A stretch of 64,000 bases of DNA from Amphirosellinia nigrospora. Taxonomy: Eukaryota > Ascomycota > Sordariomycetes > Xylariales > Xylariaceae. A program made the position numbers and the translations under genes. A model generated the notes under the pieces. That model did not search any database. It was not told the origin of the DNA and saw only the letters and a list, made by a program, of their open reading frames with translations. Positions within the stretch are counted from its first letter, which is position 1, and each line of letters opens with the position of its first letter. Location: NCBI GenBank assembly GCA_004123355.1, contig SCHM01000004.1, positions 1,922,001-1,986,000 of the forward strand, written 5' to 3'. Positions 23,527-35,430 of this stretch are shown here, in pieces.

Positions 23527-26500
23527 TCACATTAAACTGCTTCGTCCACCAATCTCCATGCTGCCTTGGCCATCTCGCATTTCTCCGCTGCGCCCTACAA
23601 CGAACTCATGATAGATGCGCTCCAGCCGGCTCCGCTCCTGGCTGCTGATGCTAGCTCTTGTGCTTTCGAGTGCCTTAATCATGTGCTTCCAACCGATCAG
23701 GACTTCAGTGTCCTTTTCAGCCTTCTCTTGTGACCGTGATCTTCATCTGCGGAGCTGACGCCTTGGTTGCCTAGTTTGGCGCGCTTCCTGGCCGCCTTAA
23801 TCTCTGCAAGCTTGGCAACGATGGCGGCGTTTTCAGCCAGCTGAGTGGATCTGTTGTTTCCCTTCTTTGCCCGATCCTCAGCCTCGGCTAGCGATTCTTC
23901 CACGCCGTAGCGAAATTGCATGAAGTTGCGCGCGCGAGCTAGGCTGGTTGGTTTATCTCGCGTACTTCCAGCACCTCGCGTGCCACTATTAGGTTGTAAT
24001 TCTAGCTCGTTTAGCACGTCGTGAATAGCCTCGAGCTGAGCATTGGACATGAGTGCTTGAAGATCGGCTCCCGAAAACCCTTCGGTGCGGTTCCCTAATT
24101 CTGTTAACCCATCCTCTGATGACAAGATTTCTCCGTTTAGTTTGACTTTCTTCCCTAGCGCTTGAAGGATGTCAATGCGATCTTCAAGATTGGGAAAGTC
24201 GCATAACAGACTCTTGTCCAAACGCCCAGGACGTAACAAAGCAGGATCTATGAGATCTGGCCGTGACGTAGCAGCTAAAACATAAACTCCTGATAATCCT
24301 TCGGCGCCGTCCATTTGTGTAAGAAGCTGATTAACAACTCTGTCCGTAACTCCAGTTGAATCATGTCCACGTTTAGGCGCAATAGAGTCGAACTCGTCAA
24401 AAAATAGAACACAAGGCTTTGCTGCTGAGGCCCTTTCAAACAAGTCCCGGACACTCTTCTCACTGGCACCAATATATTTGTTCAGAATTTCAGGCCCCTT
24501 TACGGAAATGAAATTGAGGCCACATTCTCCAGCGACAGCGCTCGCCAAAAGTGTCTTTCCGCAACCCGGATAACCATACAAGAGAAGTCCAGATCTCAGT
24601 CGAAGAGGGCACTGGGCAAAGATTGGGGCGTATTTGGTCGGGTACTGCAGGGTCTCGAGCAGAATTTGCCTTGTTTCCTTGAGCCCACCGATTGAGTCGA
24701 AAGTGGTTGTCGACGTTTGTAGTGTGACATTGCGAAGCGATGCGGGGGTAAACCCCTTCAAAGCTCTGTCGAAGTCCACTCGGTTAAGCTGAACGACATT
24801 GAGGGACTGTTTCGAGGTCATTTCACTGACTGACCGAATGAGTGCCTCGTTTCGAGCTCGAGACACAAGTAAAATGAGATCCCCAGGCATATAACCATCG
24901 GTTTCGCCAGCAAGATCGAGAAAGTCGAGGTCCGGGTCAAGAAGGAAGCCGTCCATCTTGGATTTTGTAGAGTGACCTGGGCTGGGCTCGCTGCCTCCAT
25001 CCATCCAAGCGCCCGCATCTTCCCCCACGCTACCATCAGCCGTCGTAGGCCGACTTCCATCTGCAGGAGCGTCGTGTATGGGCACTGGAGACACGGTATG
25101 CTGGTTGACCACCATATCTAGTACGCGCCTTCGTCCTTCCTTGTCGGGCGCCTTGAGGTCGATGATCTCTCGGACAACGTGCCCACCAATAATAACATTA
25201 TTAAGGGGTCTTTGCCCTGAGCTGTTGCCAACAAGACTACTCCACTGTTGCGGCCACAGTATTGGCGCACAATCGCCCCAATGATCTCGCTTGTCTGACG
25301 ACTACGTCCGTTGTCATTCCCAACTTGTAGCTCCGTCTCAACTGGACACAGTTTATCTATGTCATCAAGTATAACTATTGCCTTTCCACCGAGCCTGGCG
25401 CCCCAACTGGCTGTCATGAAAATACGAGTGAGGGTCTCTTTGATGGTAGATATCCTGCTTTCGTCGTTCACAAGCTTCCGGCATGGAAAGTAAGTGGTAT
25501 GGAACAAATAATCTCCACGAAGTGTCTGAGCGAGATTTTGTGCGACGGATGTCTTACCGGACCCCAGGGCGCCGGTCAGCAAGACCGATGACATGTGCAA
25601 TAAGTGAGATCTTAAGTCATTTAGTAGAGAGTCGATCCCAACCAAGGTAGGCGTGCCCTGATTTGGGGTTTCACCAATTAAACCTTGATCAAGCCAAGTT
25701 GGCTGAGGGATTGGCGATTGTACATCTATAGACACAGAACGCTCAGACCCCAGGCACCATTTCAACTCCTCTTGAGAGCTTGAATTTGTGTTTGGATTTT
25801 CAAATTTTATGACGCCGCCTTCCCAGCCATGAGGCGACTCTAGAGCATCGTATACTCCCAAAATCATCCCATCGGTAAGGGGCCCATTGAGAAGGCCAGT
25901 GCCTAAACCTTTAGTGCCATATATTGTGTGATCCGTTTACTGGCCCCTTCTTTTTCAGCTTTTGATTCCCCGCCAAACTTCAATGGCCCTGAAGTTTTCG
26001 GGTTCTGGCCGACGAAAGGGAAAACTTTGAGTTTCTCCCGTCGCATTTCGATGAGACGGTTGTGGTGCAGGTTCAACTTTCGCGATGCCTCCCACGATCC
26101 CTGCACATCCTAGTGCGGCGCATAACGGGGCGGAAAGAGCAATGGTTTGACTGCTTGGTGGATCATCCCATGGCCGTAAATGTACCACAACTTTCTCGCT
26201 GGATTTTACCGCTTCGGGGTATGCCGCTTCCTGTTGCTGCTGCTGCGGGTCGATGGCGGGTTGCAGGCCTGCCGGCTTGATAATTTTAACAGTTACGTAG
26301 TTCACACCGCGGAAATCTTTGGCAAAGAGTAGTTCTCTGTCAACCCAAACACTCAAGTCATTAGAAACCAGTTCGCCGTCAAACCATTCACCACAGAGGC
26401 TTTTGTCGACTGCCCTTAGATAAAGCGCCGGCTTTTTCTCTTCGCGGGTGCTCCTCCTCCGTACTGTGCTGGCTGAGCTTTTCCCGCTTCTTCTCGACGC

Positions 26501-27286
26501 GCCTCCAACACTGCGGCTTTCGCGGCTGCTCTTGGAGGGTTGAGCTCGGGTCTTTGGTGCGACTATGACCTCGGCGTCGGGGGCAATCTTGACGAATGCG
26601 ACATCTCCTGGAGGAGCTGGCGTGACTGATAAAATTTTAATGTTTGCTGTCGATGTGGGTGACAGATGAAGTGTTAATGCATGGGGACTAGAAGGCGGGC
26701 CCTGGCTTGGAGTGTATGTGGGATTCGGTATAGCTCGAATCTGAGACAACATGTTGAGCTCTAGAAAAGTAGCATGCAACTCGATGATCTCCCAGTCCTC
26801 GGGCGTCAGAGGTTCTATGTTGACTGTGTGCGCGAGGGGAGGGTCGATATGTATAATTGCCATGACTTTCTGGCCGTCGGACAGGCCTAGGGTGGCGGCG
26901 AGGGTGGCATCAATCTCGACAGAGGAAACATCGCGGTCCCTTCCGCTGCTGATACCATCGCGATCTACTATTGGGACAAGCTTGCGCTTGCTCTGTACCC
27001 CTGTCCAGCCTACATATATCGATCGTTGGTTCGGCGAGGAATTGTGCTGGCCGGAGCCATCTGAGGTAGGCGCAGGGCGATAATTGAGTTCGACGATAAC
27101 ATTTTGGGCAAGCTATCGGCATTTAGTTTGAAGACAGCATCAAAAAGGCTCTAGCGAGGTTAATCTCACGGTATTCACGTTATCAAGTAGGTTGACAAGC
27201 GACGCAGGAAGATTCACTAAGCAGTTCTTCAAGTGTACAAGAGACACTTCAGCAGCGGCCGACGGCGCATTCTTTCGGGGCGCCAT
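23527..27286 (-). CDS. PEX1: Peroxisomal biogenesis AAA+ ATPase peroxin 1
   Basis: Type II AAA+ ATPase that, with PEX6, extracts the import receptor PEX5 from the peroxisome membrane. Exon 1 (27286-27170) ends 'LLDNVNT' and joins 27112 ('LAQNVIVELNYRP') across a 57-base intron. The N-terminal domain includes 'YVGWTGVQSKRK' and 'LSDGQKV'. The D1 module has Walker A 'TGALGSGKTS' and Walker B 'AIVILDDIDKL'. D2 has Walker A 'GYPGCGKTLLA', Walker B 'VLFFDEFDSI' and the second region of homology 'ATSRPDLIDPALLRPGRLD'. Four frame breaks are inferred: one extra base near 26058, and missing bases near 25925, in the C run at 25205-25208 and near 23728. After them the C-terminus 'GWKHMIKALESTRASI' resumes and ends 'IGGRSSLM' at 23527. 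The corrected length is about 1,234 residues, usual for fungal PEX1. The gene is divergent from MCM7. Confidence 0.92.
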
Positions 27287-28117
27287 GACTGTTGGCTACA
27301 AGGAGGGATTGGACAGCCAATGGCACAAGGAAAGAACACAGGAACCTTAAAATTAGGGAGGTATGTACAATCATGCAAACGCAGAGGCCTTGAGGTAAGG
27401 GAAGTTGTCAAGGGGCACTACCGCGCGTGGTGAGCTTGAGATGTTCTCACGCACCTAAATGGATGCCGGGGACCGAGGCATCGGCGAAGCCTAAGACAAA
27501 AAGGCTTATGTTGCGAAAGTATAATAAACAGCACTAACCATTTTAGGGGCTGATAGGTGCGGCTCTTAAAAAGTGGGATAGCGGGGTGCATTGCATGATT
27601 TCCATTGGCAAGGTACCTAACCTTCATGCCTACTATAGTTAGGTAATGCACCATTTAATGGGCTGTAAATGTAAGTAGAGCAGGATGCAAGTAAAGCTCA
27701 AGATCTATGCAGTCGCAGTTCGCCTGGGCCAGGCTTTCGATTCAAAGTTACTGTATATTGCATGACGAAGAGAAACAACTAGTTGAATAGATCGTCCCTT
27801 AAATATAGGTAACCTTGGTCGTGATGATTAACTACCTATCAAATTTCAATTCCCAAAAACTTCCAATTAGGGACTTGGATGGGGCTTGGGGCTTGGGGCT
27901 TGGGATGTTAAATAGCTGTGGCTGGTGCACGACGCGAAAAGTCGCGCTGAAACGCGTATCGGTCCCATTGGGCGCTTCCAGCCTCTCCTCGCTCGTTGTC
28001 AAGCCGACCCATTACTGAGTACAGTGGCGCCCACACTCATCGTGTCGCAATTGAGTTCTACCACCATCTCACCTAGGACCACCAAGAAGCTTAGTGCAAG
28101 AGGGAAAGGTTTTTGCC
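27287..28117. promoter_or_regulatory. Divergent PEX1/MCM7 intergenic region
   Basis: 831 bases between divergent starts, expected to hold both promoters. It includes a 'GGGGCTTGGGGCTTGGGGCT' triple repeat near 27885-27905 and TACCTAA-type motifs near 27614 and 27638. An 'AACGCGTATC' stretch near 27951 contains ACGCGT, a possible MCB-type cell-cycle site upstream of MCM7; this role is inferred from yeast. Confidence 0.4.
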
Positions 28118-30896
28118 ATGGCGCTCTTACAATATCGGAACATCGTCAATTACGAGGCGCAACAAGGTGCGAGACTCTTTCTATGCTCCTCCTGTAATGA
28201 AAAAAAAAACCCAAAACACCTTGGCTAACATGGCATTCTCACAGCTGCCTTTGAGGATTTCCTCACCAAGTTCAAGACATCGCCCGAGCAGACCTTAACG
28301 CATGCCATTGGCCAGATCAGCATTGACGAAGATGACCTCAGTGATGACTACGATTTTATGGACGAGGATGACGAGGCGCACGAGCAACGCCGCCAAGAAA
28401 AGGCTACCTCGAAGCAACCCCAGCATAAATATGTTGATATAATGCAGAAGCTAGCAGACCGGTCAATCGACGAGGTCTTGATTGAATTGGACGACCTCGT
28501 CACTGTATGTCTAGTCCACTTCCTGCGCACGATGAGTTGCGTCTGCTGACCGGTGCCGAAGTACGAGAATGATACGAGCGAGGGGCTCAACCTAGTCGAG
28601 TCGATCGAAACCAACACAAAACACTACGTCGATGTTGTGTCAAGAGCCATCGACAAAAAGATGCCTGCCCCTACTACTGGTGTCACGTATGAAGCGACGC
28701 TCATGGCTCCATTTCCCCTGACACGTGCTGACTATGAGTTCCAGGTTCAAGGACGATGTTCTAGATGTCATCATGGAGCGAAGACAAGCCCGAAACCGTG
28801 ATGTTCAGGAGGCCGCTGCTAACAGCAACGACCCTGAGATAGCCGAGAACACCTTTCCCGCCGAGCTCACTCGCCGTTACACCCTCGTTTTCAAGCCAAG
28901 GACATCAGATGGAGACAAGCCAATAAAGGCGCTCGCCGTGCGGCAAGTGAGAGGCGAGCATCTAGGCCACTTAATCACCGTCCGAGGCATTGCCACCCGC
29001 GTAACAGATGTCAAGCCGATGGTTCAGGTCGGCGCATACACCTGTGACCGCTGTGGATGCGAAATCTTCCAGCCGGTCAGCGACAAGCAATATGCACCCC
29101 TCACAAACTGCCCGTCAGAAGAGTGCACAGCGAACCAATCGAAAGGCCAGCTCTTCCAATCCTCTCGTGCCTCCAAGTTCTTATCCTTCCAGGAGGTCAA
29201 GATCCAGGAAATGGCAGAACAAGTGCCCATCGGCCAAATTCCCCGGACTCTAACCGTCATGTGCTACGGTAGTGCAGTACGGAAAGTCAACCCCGGTGAC
29301 GTGGTCGATATCTCGGGCATCTTCCTACCGACACCGTACACCGGTTTCAAAGCGATGCGGGCTGGGTTGTTGACAGATACCTACCTCGAAGCTCACAATA
29401 TCGTTCAACACAAGAAGGCCTATGACGAAATGATCATTGATGAAAAGCTTCGACGACGCATAAGCACATATAGTCAATCAGGTGCTGTGTATGAACTGTT
29501 GGCGAAGTCCATTGCCCCCGAAATTTACGGACATCTCGACGTGAAGAAAGCGTTACTGCTCCTTCTTGTTGGCGGTGTTACAAAAGCAATGGGTGACGGC
29601 ATGCGTATCCGTGGTGATATTAATGTTTGTTTGATGGGTGACCCTGGTGTGGCCAAATCTCAGTTGTTGAAGTATATCTCTAAAGTTGCCCCTCGCGGTG
29701 TCTACACTTCTGGTCGTGGATCCAGCGGTGTCGGTCTCACAGCGGCGGTCATGCGTGACCCTGTAACAGATGAGATGGTTCTGGAAGGGGGTGCTCTAGT
29801 CCTCGCCGACAACGGCATCTGCTGCATCGATGAATTTGACAAGATGGATGAGAACGACAGAACAGCCATCCATGAAGTCATGGAACAACAAACCATATCC
29901 ATCTCCAAGGCAGGCATTTCCACAACTCTAAATGCAAGGACATCCATCTTGGCGGCCGCCAACCCTATCTACGGCCGGTACAATCCCCGCATCTCACCGG
30001 TAGAGAACATCAACCTACCAGCTGCTCTGCTTTCTCGTTTCGATGTCTTGTTCCTCCTCCTCGACACGCCTACGCGGGAGACCGACGCCCAGCTCGCGAA
30101 GCATGTAGCCTACGTGCACATGCACAACAAGCACCCCGATCTATACGCCACAAATTCAAACGGAGACGGCGACACGGCAACAGCCAATGTAGTCTTCACA
30201 CCGCACGAGGTCCGCGCCTACGTTGCCCAAGCACGTACCTACCGTCCGACGGTCCCCGAGTCCGTGACAGAGTACCTGACAAAGACGTACGTGCGACTAC
30301 GTGACGCCCAGCGCCGTGCCGAGAAGCGCAACAAGCAGTTCAGCCACACCACACCCCGTACCCTACTAGGCGTTGTCCGTCTCGCACAGGCACTAGCCCG
30401 CCTCCGGTTTTCCAACGAGGTGTCTCAGGATGATGTAGACGAGGCGCTACGTCTCATAGAGTCCTCGAAAGAGAGTCTCGCGGCCCACGAGGGTGCGGGC
30501 GGCCGCCGTGCGCTCAACGCCGCTAGCAGGATCTACAACCTCGTCAAGGCGCTCGCGGACAGCGGAGCGTGTCGAGCCGCAGAAGACGACGATGACGAGG
30601 AAGGTACTGTCGAACTTAGCATGCGTAAGGTACGCGAGCGCGTCCTAGCCAAGGGGTTCACGGAGGACCAGTGGCTAAGCGCGCTAGAAGAGTACACGAG
30701 TCTAGATGTGAGTTTCAAAATGCCTTTTCATTCATTCTTTTTCTCATACATCTCTTTCATTCAACCCCCTTTTTCATCCTCGATTTTTTATTAAACATGA
30801 AACTAATTCCTAAAATAGGTCTGGCAAACAGCCGGCAATGGCAGCAGGCTCGTCTTCATCACGGCCAACGATGGCGCGGGAGACGAAGACGAGTAA
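28118..30896 (+). CDS. MCM7: DNA replication licensing factor MCM7
   Basis: Subunit of the MCM2-7 replicative helicase, loaded at origins and active in the CMG complex. Exons are 28118-28166, 28245-28504, 28562-30707 and 30819-30896, separated by introns of 78, 57 and 111 bases. The first residues are '[16 protein letters not shown]'. A zinc-binding region 'CDRCGCEIF...CPSEEC' lies in the N-terminal domain. The AAA+ module shows '[14 protein letters not shown]' (Walker A), 'CCIDEFDKM' (Walker B) and the arginine finger 'LLSRFD'. The C-terminus ends '[17 protein letters not shown]' plus an acidic tail. One extra base at the CC of 28741-28742 breaks the frame; removing it joins 'RADYEF' to '[10 protein letters not shown]'. 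The corrected length is about 843 residues. It is essential, so this break is probably technical. The gene is divergent from PEX1 and convergent with mS29. Confidence 0.95.
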
Positions 30897-31499
30897 AGGA
30901 GTAATAGTACTACAGCATTGCGAGCATTGACCCCATCAATTTTCAACACGGGACACTGCAGTCCGACACGGGCGTTCCGGTTGAAATTGAGTTAGTTCAT
31001 ACCTATTTTATTCACGACATACAGGCGGATGAAATCGTCGCACGTAAGACGCAAAAGGGGGAGAAAAGATGGATACTTAAGCGTAGATACCAAAAGGGTT
31101 GGAATATTACCTACCTCCCTACCGATGTCGTACAGTCCATGTTGGTAGCTGCTGGCTTTATGTAGACGCTGCAAGATGGAACAGCTAGATACAGAAAATG
31201 ATATAAAAAAATATTGTAAACATCATGACCGATCCCGATCCTATATGTCTATCTCGTGACAGCAGCTTATTCGCTAAGTTAGCAAGAAGGTTCTATCAAC
31301 AACTAGGCAAATCGCTATCCAGAATAGACAGGGACACATGGCCGAAGTTTCTTAAATGAGTCGAATCGTGTTAGTACAAGGATAGTCATTTCTAAATACC
31401 GCACGACCACTGATTCCATGGTATTTTACAATATAAAGTAAGTATGCAAATGATACATCAGCGACCTTGTCTCTGGAATGTAGTAGTAGCGCATTCAGA
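30897..31499. other. Intergenic region between convergent MCM7 and mS29
   Basis: About 600 bases between two 3' ends, moderately AT-rich. No feature was recognised beyond probable 3' untranslated sequence. Confidence 0.4.
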
Positions 31500-32979
31500 C
31501 TAGCTAATCGACAGTGTGTCCCGGAGATTGTGCAGCACAACACGTTCCATCTCCGCCACCACGCCATTACCAGCCAGGGTCCAATTCTCGCTGACGCTCC
31601 TCTCGTCGATGCGGGAGCGCAGGATGCCGCTGGCCGCCCAGTATTCCATGAGGGCGCGGGCCTCGGTCTTGGAGACGCCCTGGACGTCCAACACCTTGAC
31701 GCCGCGCAGGGCGTCGAAGACGCGCTCGTCGTACTTGCGGTAGAAGGGGTCGCGCATCGGAGGCTCCTCGCCCTTCTGCGCCGCCACGGCCTGGGCGATG
31801 GCCTTGTCCATCGAGGGCAGCGTGGGGGCGTTGCCCTTGGCCGTGACGCCGAGGATGACGGCGCCGTTGGCGAAGGCCGTCTTGCCGCTCAGGGCGTCGG
31901 TGAACATGCGCACGATGGAGAAGTCGTGGCTGTGGATCAGCTCGAAGGCGGGGGAGCGGTACTCGCTGACGCGCATGATGTGGGCGAGCCCGTCGAGCGA
32001 GAAGAGGATGGGGGGCCGGCCCGGGAGCAGCAGCTCCTTCCAGAAGGCCTGGAACACGGGCCAGGCGAAGTCGGGCTCCTTGGTTGCGTTGAGCATGCTG
32101 GCGAGCGACATGTTACGCGTTATGGAGATGGGTAGCTGCAGGTGATCGAGCTGGACCTTGTGTTGTGATAGGACCTTGTGGTTCGTCTGGTGTATGGCCT
32201 GCATGAACTTGACGGTAAATACGGGCTGTGAGAACATCTCCGAGTGAGGTATCGCGGAGTACTCGGTCGCCGCTGTTGTTAATTCTTGCCCTGGAAAACA
32301 ACGACGTTAGTCCCTGCATCAGCGAGCATTTGTATAAGACCATGCCCCTACCTTCAGGTAGATGAATAACAACCCATTTATTCAAGAATCCGGTGGCCAG
32401 AGCCTGCAGACTCAGTATACTCTTTCCCGACCCTCTGTTTCCGGTGACAACCATTCTCAGCGTCTCCTTCTTCCCGATAGCGTCCGTCATTTGTGTCGCC
32501 AAGCTAACCGTTTCATTGCGCACGAGCATGTGCGGTGACCGGAACAAACTCCAGTTCTGACTTGACTTGAAAGCCTCACAGGCTCTCAATTGATCGACGA
32601 CGTCTTCGGGAATGCCGACCATCTTGCCGACGGACTCGGGATCTAGAACGACCTCGGAGGACAGCACGTCAAGGCCCGGGACCTCGAGGGCATTGTCGTT
32701 GCTCAGCTGTATGCGCTTGCGGAAGGCCTTTCGCTCGCCAGGTAGCGGGGGCTTGGACTTATCGGCGTTTCGCTTCTTCTTGCCCAGGACGAGTCGCTTG
32801 CCGGCACGGATATGCCTCGAGTTCTCCATAGTACTGGGCTTGACCGCCAGCTGTTGCGCGGATGTCGAGAAGGCAGCCGACGTCGGTGCAGAGCCGCCGG
32901 TGACAGAGACAGAGACGGGCGCGAGGAGCAGCCGTTGTGAGGGCCGGGCGAGGCACCTCCAGCAATTCGTGCTTGCCAT
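31500..32979 (-). CDS. RSM23: Mitochondrial small ribosomal subunit protein mS29 (DAP3/Rsm23)
   Basis: GTP-binding component of the mitochondrial small ribosomal subunit, family DAP3/mS29. The start at 32979 ('MASTNCWRCLARPSQRLLL') gives an arginine-rich, acid-free leader typical of mitochondrial import; an in-frame upstream ATG at 33063 is less likely. The P-loop is 'VVTGNRGSGKSILSL', followed by 'NKWVVIHLPEG'. A GT/AG intron at 32351-32291 joins 'HLPEG' to 'QELTTAATEYSAI'. The C-terminal half contains 'PPILFSLDGLAHIM', the Walker B-like position, and 'YWAASGILRSRIDE'. The frame is intact; corrected length is about 472 residues, standard for the family. The gene shares a 739-base divergent region with RRS1. 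Confidence 0.93.
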
Positions 32980-33718
32980 GGGCCTAGTTGTCGAGATCCG
33001 GCGGGGAACGAGCGAGCGTGAGTGGTGTTTTGTTGGAATGACGAGCATGAGCAAGCAGCACACTCAATGGCTTCACCAAGTTGACGGTTCCTGATCGTCT
33101 AGGGCGGGCGGGCCCAGTAAAATTTCCATGTAAACCGGGAGTGGGGCCGCGCTACGGTGGTCTATAGGGATTAAGAGGACAAAAGTTGGAGTGACACCTG
33201 GCAGATTCTTTGCTAAGGGATTTTAGGTGGAATTTATAGTGCTTAAAGTATTATTAAGTATAGGTATATATTAGTTTTTTTTCTAGTACGTAGAGGGTTT
33301 ACGCGGGGCTAGGTTGACAGAGCTTTCTATACGTAGGTTTATTAAGGTTTGCGCGTGTGTTTGTAGGTATATGGTATAAAATAAGGGTACTATACGGAGT
33401 ATATAACTATGAATTCCTTTTGTATGCCACTACCTAGTGGAGAAATCAGCGCCCCGGAGCAGCAATTTATGCAGGTGGCTCTAGGCTTGGCAAAGACGCT
33501 AAAACCCGCTAGACCCAATAACCTTTATCGATTATGATGGTCCCGCCAAAAAACCATCGGCGCAGCTTCAATCCCATGTTACTTTTTCTACAAGTACAAT
33601 CGAGACCGCCAGCAAAGCCCAGACAGCCCACCTACCTCGAAGGACATTTCCTCCATCAAGTTTCCAATTCCCCCGAACCAAACAAACCCGGTTAGAGTAG
33701 CGATTAAGCTTTACCATA
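32980..33718. promoter_or_regulatory. Divergent mS29/RRS1 intergenic region
   Basis: 739 bases between a mitoribosomal protein gene (-) and a cytosolic ribosome biogenesis gene (+). It contains an AT-rich stretch (33225-33420) and probably both promoters. An in-frame ATG and coding-like sequence extend from 32979 up to 33063. No known ribosomal-gene motif could be assigned with confidence. Confidence 0.4.
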
Positions 33719-34394
33719 ATGTCTCTCCCAGCCGGAAAGACGAGGACGAAGCTCGACGTAGCCGTCGAGCGCCCGACACCGTATACCTTCGACCTGGGCC
33801 TCCTACTAGCCAACGACGCAAACCCCATAAACACATCGACACCCGCCGAGACTTCGTCCATGGGCGTCGACCCGCTCGAGGCCCAGCTCATCGCGACAGC
33901 CCGGGACGGCGCACAAGGTCTAATAAGTACGTTTACACCAGCCACCACCTACGCTCCATAGCCCGCCCGCCCATCCTCCAGCCAACCCCCCAATTACATA
34001 TCCAGCTAACGGGCCCCCCAAGACCAGCTCCTGACAATCTGCCCCATCTCCTCGACGCCGCAGGGCGTCCTCCTATCCCTGCCGGCCCGAGCACCGCCCT
34101 ACCGCGCGAGAAGCCGCTGCCCGAGGCCAAGGCGCCCACGAAGTGGGAGCAGTTCGCCGCGAAGCGGGCATCAAGCCGAAGACGCGCGAGCAGCGCCGCA
34201 TGAAGTCGCAGAAGTTCAACGAGGGCACCGGCGAGTGGGAGAAGACGTGGGGATTCAACAAGGACGGCCGTGTCGATCGGAAGGCGAAGGGTATGGTACA
34301 GCAGGACTGGCTGGTCGAGGTAGACGAGAAGAAGGAGCGCGAGGAAAACGAGGCCAGGAGAAAATCAAAGGGCAGCAAGGGCAAGAAGAAATGA
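33719..34394 (+). CDS. RRS1: Ribosome biogenesis regulatory protein RRS1
   Basis: Nucleolar factor that with RPF2 recruits the 5S RNP to pre-60S particles. Exon 1 has 'YTFDLGLLLANDANPI', the signature N-terminal block. A GT/AG intron (33927-34022, branch GCTAAC) leads to 'NQLLTICPISSTPQGVLLSL'. The central block 'LPREKPLPEAKAPTKWEQF' and the 'GIKPKTREQRR' and 'TGEWEKTWGF' blocks follow, then a lysine-rich tail ending 'KGSKGKKK'. Two missing bases break the frame: near 34082-34087 (C/G run) and in the G run at 34166-34168, where restoring one G gives 'AAKRGIKPK'. The corrected length is about 193 residues, normal for the family. It is divergent from mS29, which makes co-regulation of cytosolic and mitochondrial ribosome genes possible, though unproven. 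Confidence 0.92.
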
Positions 34395-35430
34395 GAACGC
34401 CCAGAGGTGTGGGCGGGCGAGAACAGGTGATAACGACACCCAGAGATAAGGTGTACAAGCCAGAGCATTCTCTCATGCTTCCTAGCATCGTCGAAGATAC
34501 CCAACCCAGAAAGCGACAAGATCACGAAGAACAGACTGGCTTCGGGCGCCTAACAGTAAGTGGTCCGGCGTTAAGGGTTGCAGTGTGTATGAAGGATTCA
34601 GCACACGTTGCATTGGCGTTCCAAAGTGGGTTGGTGAAGAACAAAACGGTAGTTTATATATTGCTTCCATGCTTCATCACGATAGTCATGTTCATTATTA
34701 TACATACGGCAACCAAAACAGTATTTTCCCCATCGCCACATTAGTTCCCAAACTCCGCTGAGCCAGGGCGCCACGCAGTGCAGCAAAACATCTTTGTCGT
34801 CACCAGATACGCCTCGCCTCGCACCCTTTTGACCGCGCCCAAACACGCCCATATCCTTGTGAGGCCCTTTCAGTCGCCTCCAGCAGTACCCAAAGGTGGA
34901 GTTCTACCGTATTCAACTAGCAAAAAACAAGACTACAATTTCCGAGTAAAGTGTGCCAAAAGGCAGAGAGGGTCGGACAGCTAGTTCTGCCTCGATTTCC
35001 CTTCTCTTGCCCGACCAATGTCCACGTATTCTTTCTTTGGCGGTATATGACTCCTTGTTCCAATAAACAGCCCATGCAACAATGCCATCAACACAAGGGG
35101 TATACCAAGAAGTGTAGGAAATCGTCATCTTCAAGAACAGAAGAAGAAAACAGATAATGAGGCCCGAGCAATTCGTGATGCGGCCGACAAGTCGTATAGA
35201 TCGAAATTGACGGCCGGACTACCAATGTCCAAGGTCGGTAGGACGCAGCGGACCTCGAGAGTGAATCCGAAAGTTCGCGAACCCGAACACCAGAAAAGAC
35301 TTGGAGAGTAATTAACCCTAAGAGTAATATAATAATGTCGCATCCAGAAGGCAACTGAAACAGGTCGTCTCCATTGCCTGCCAAATAAGCGTTGCCCCTA
35401 GCTACAAAAAGTGGTTCGTACCAGGTATCT
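34395..35430. other. Intergenic region between convergent RRS1 and the RhoGAP gene
   Basis: About 1.04 kb between two 3' ends. Short open frames occur on both strands but none shows family features. Probably 3' untranslated and terminator sequence. Confidence 0.4.
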
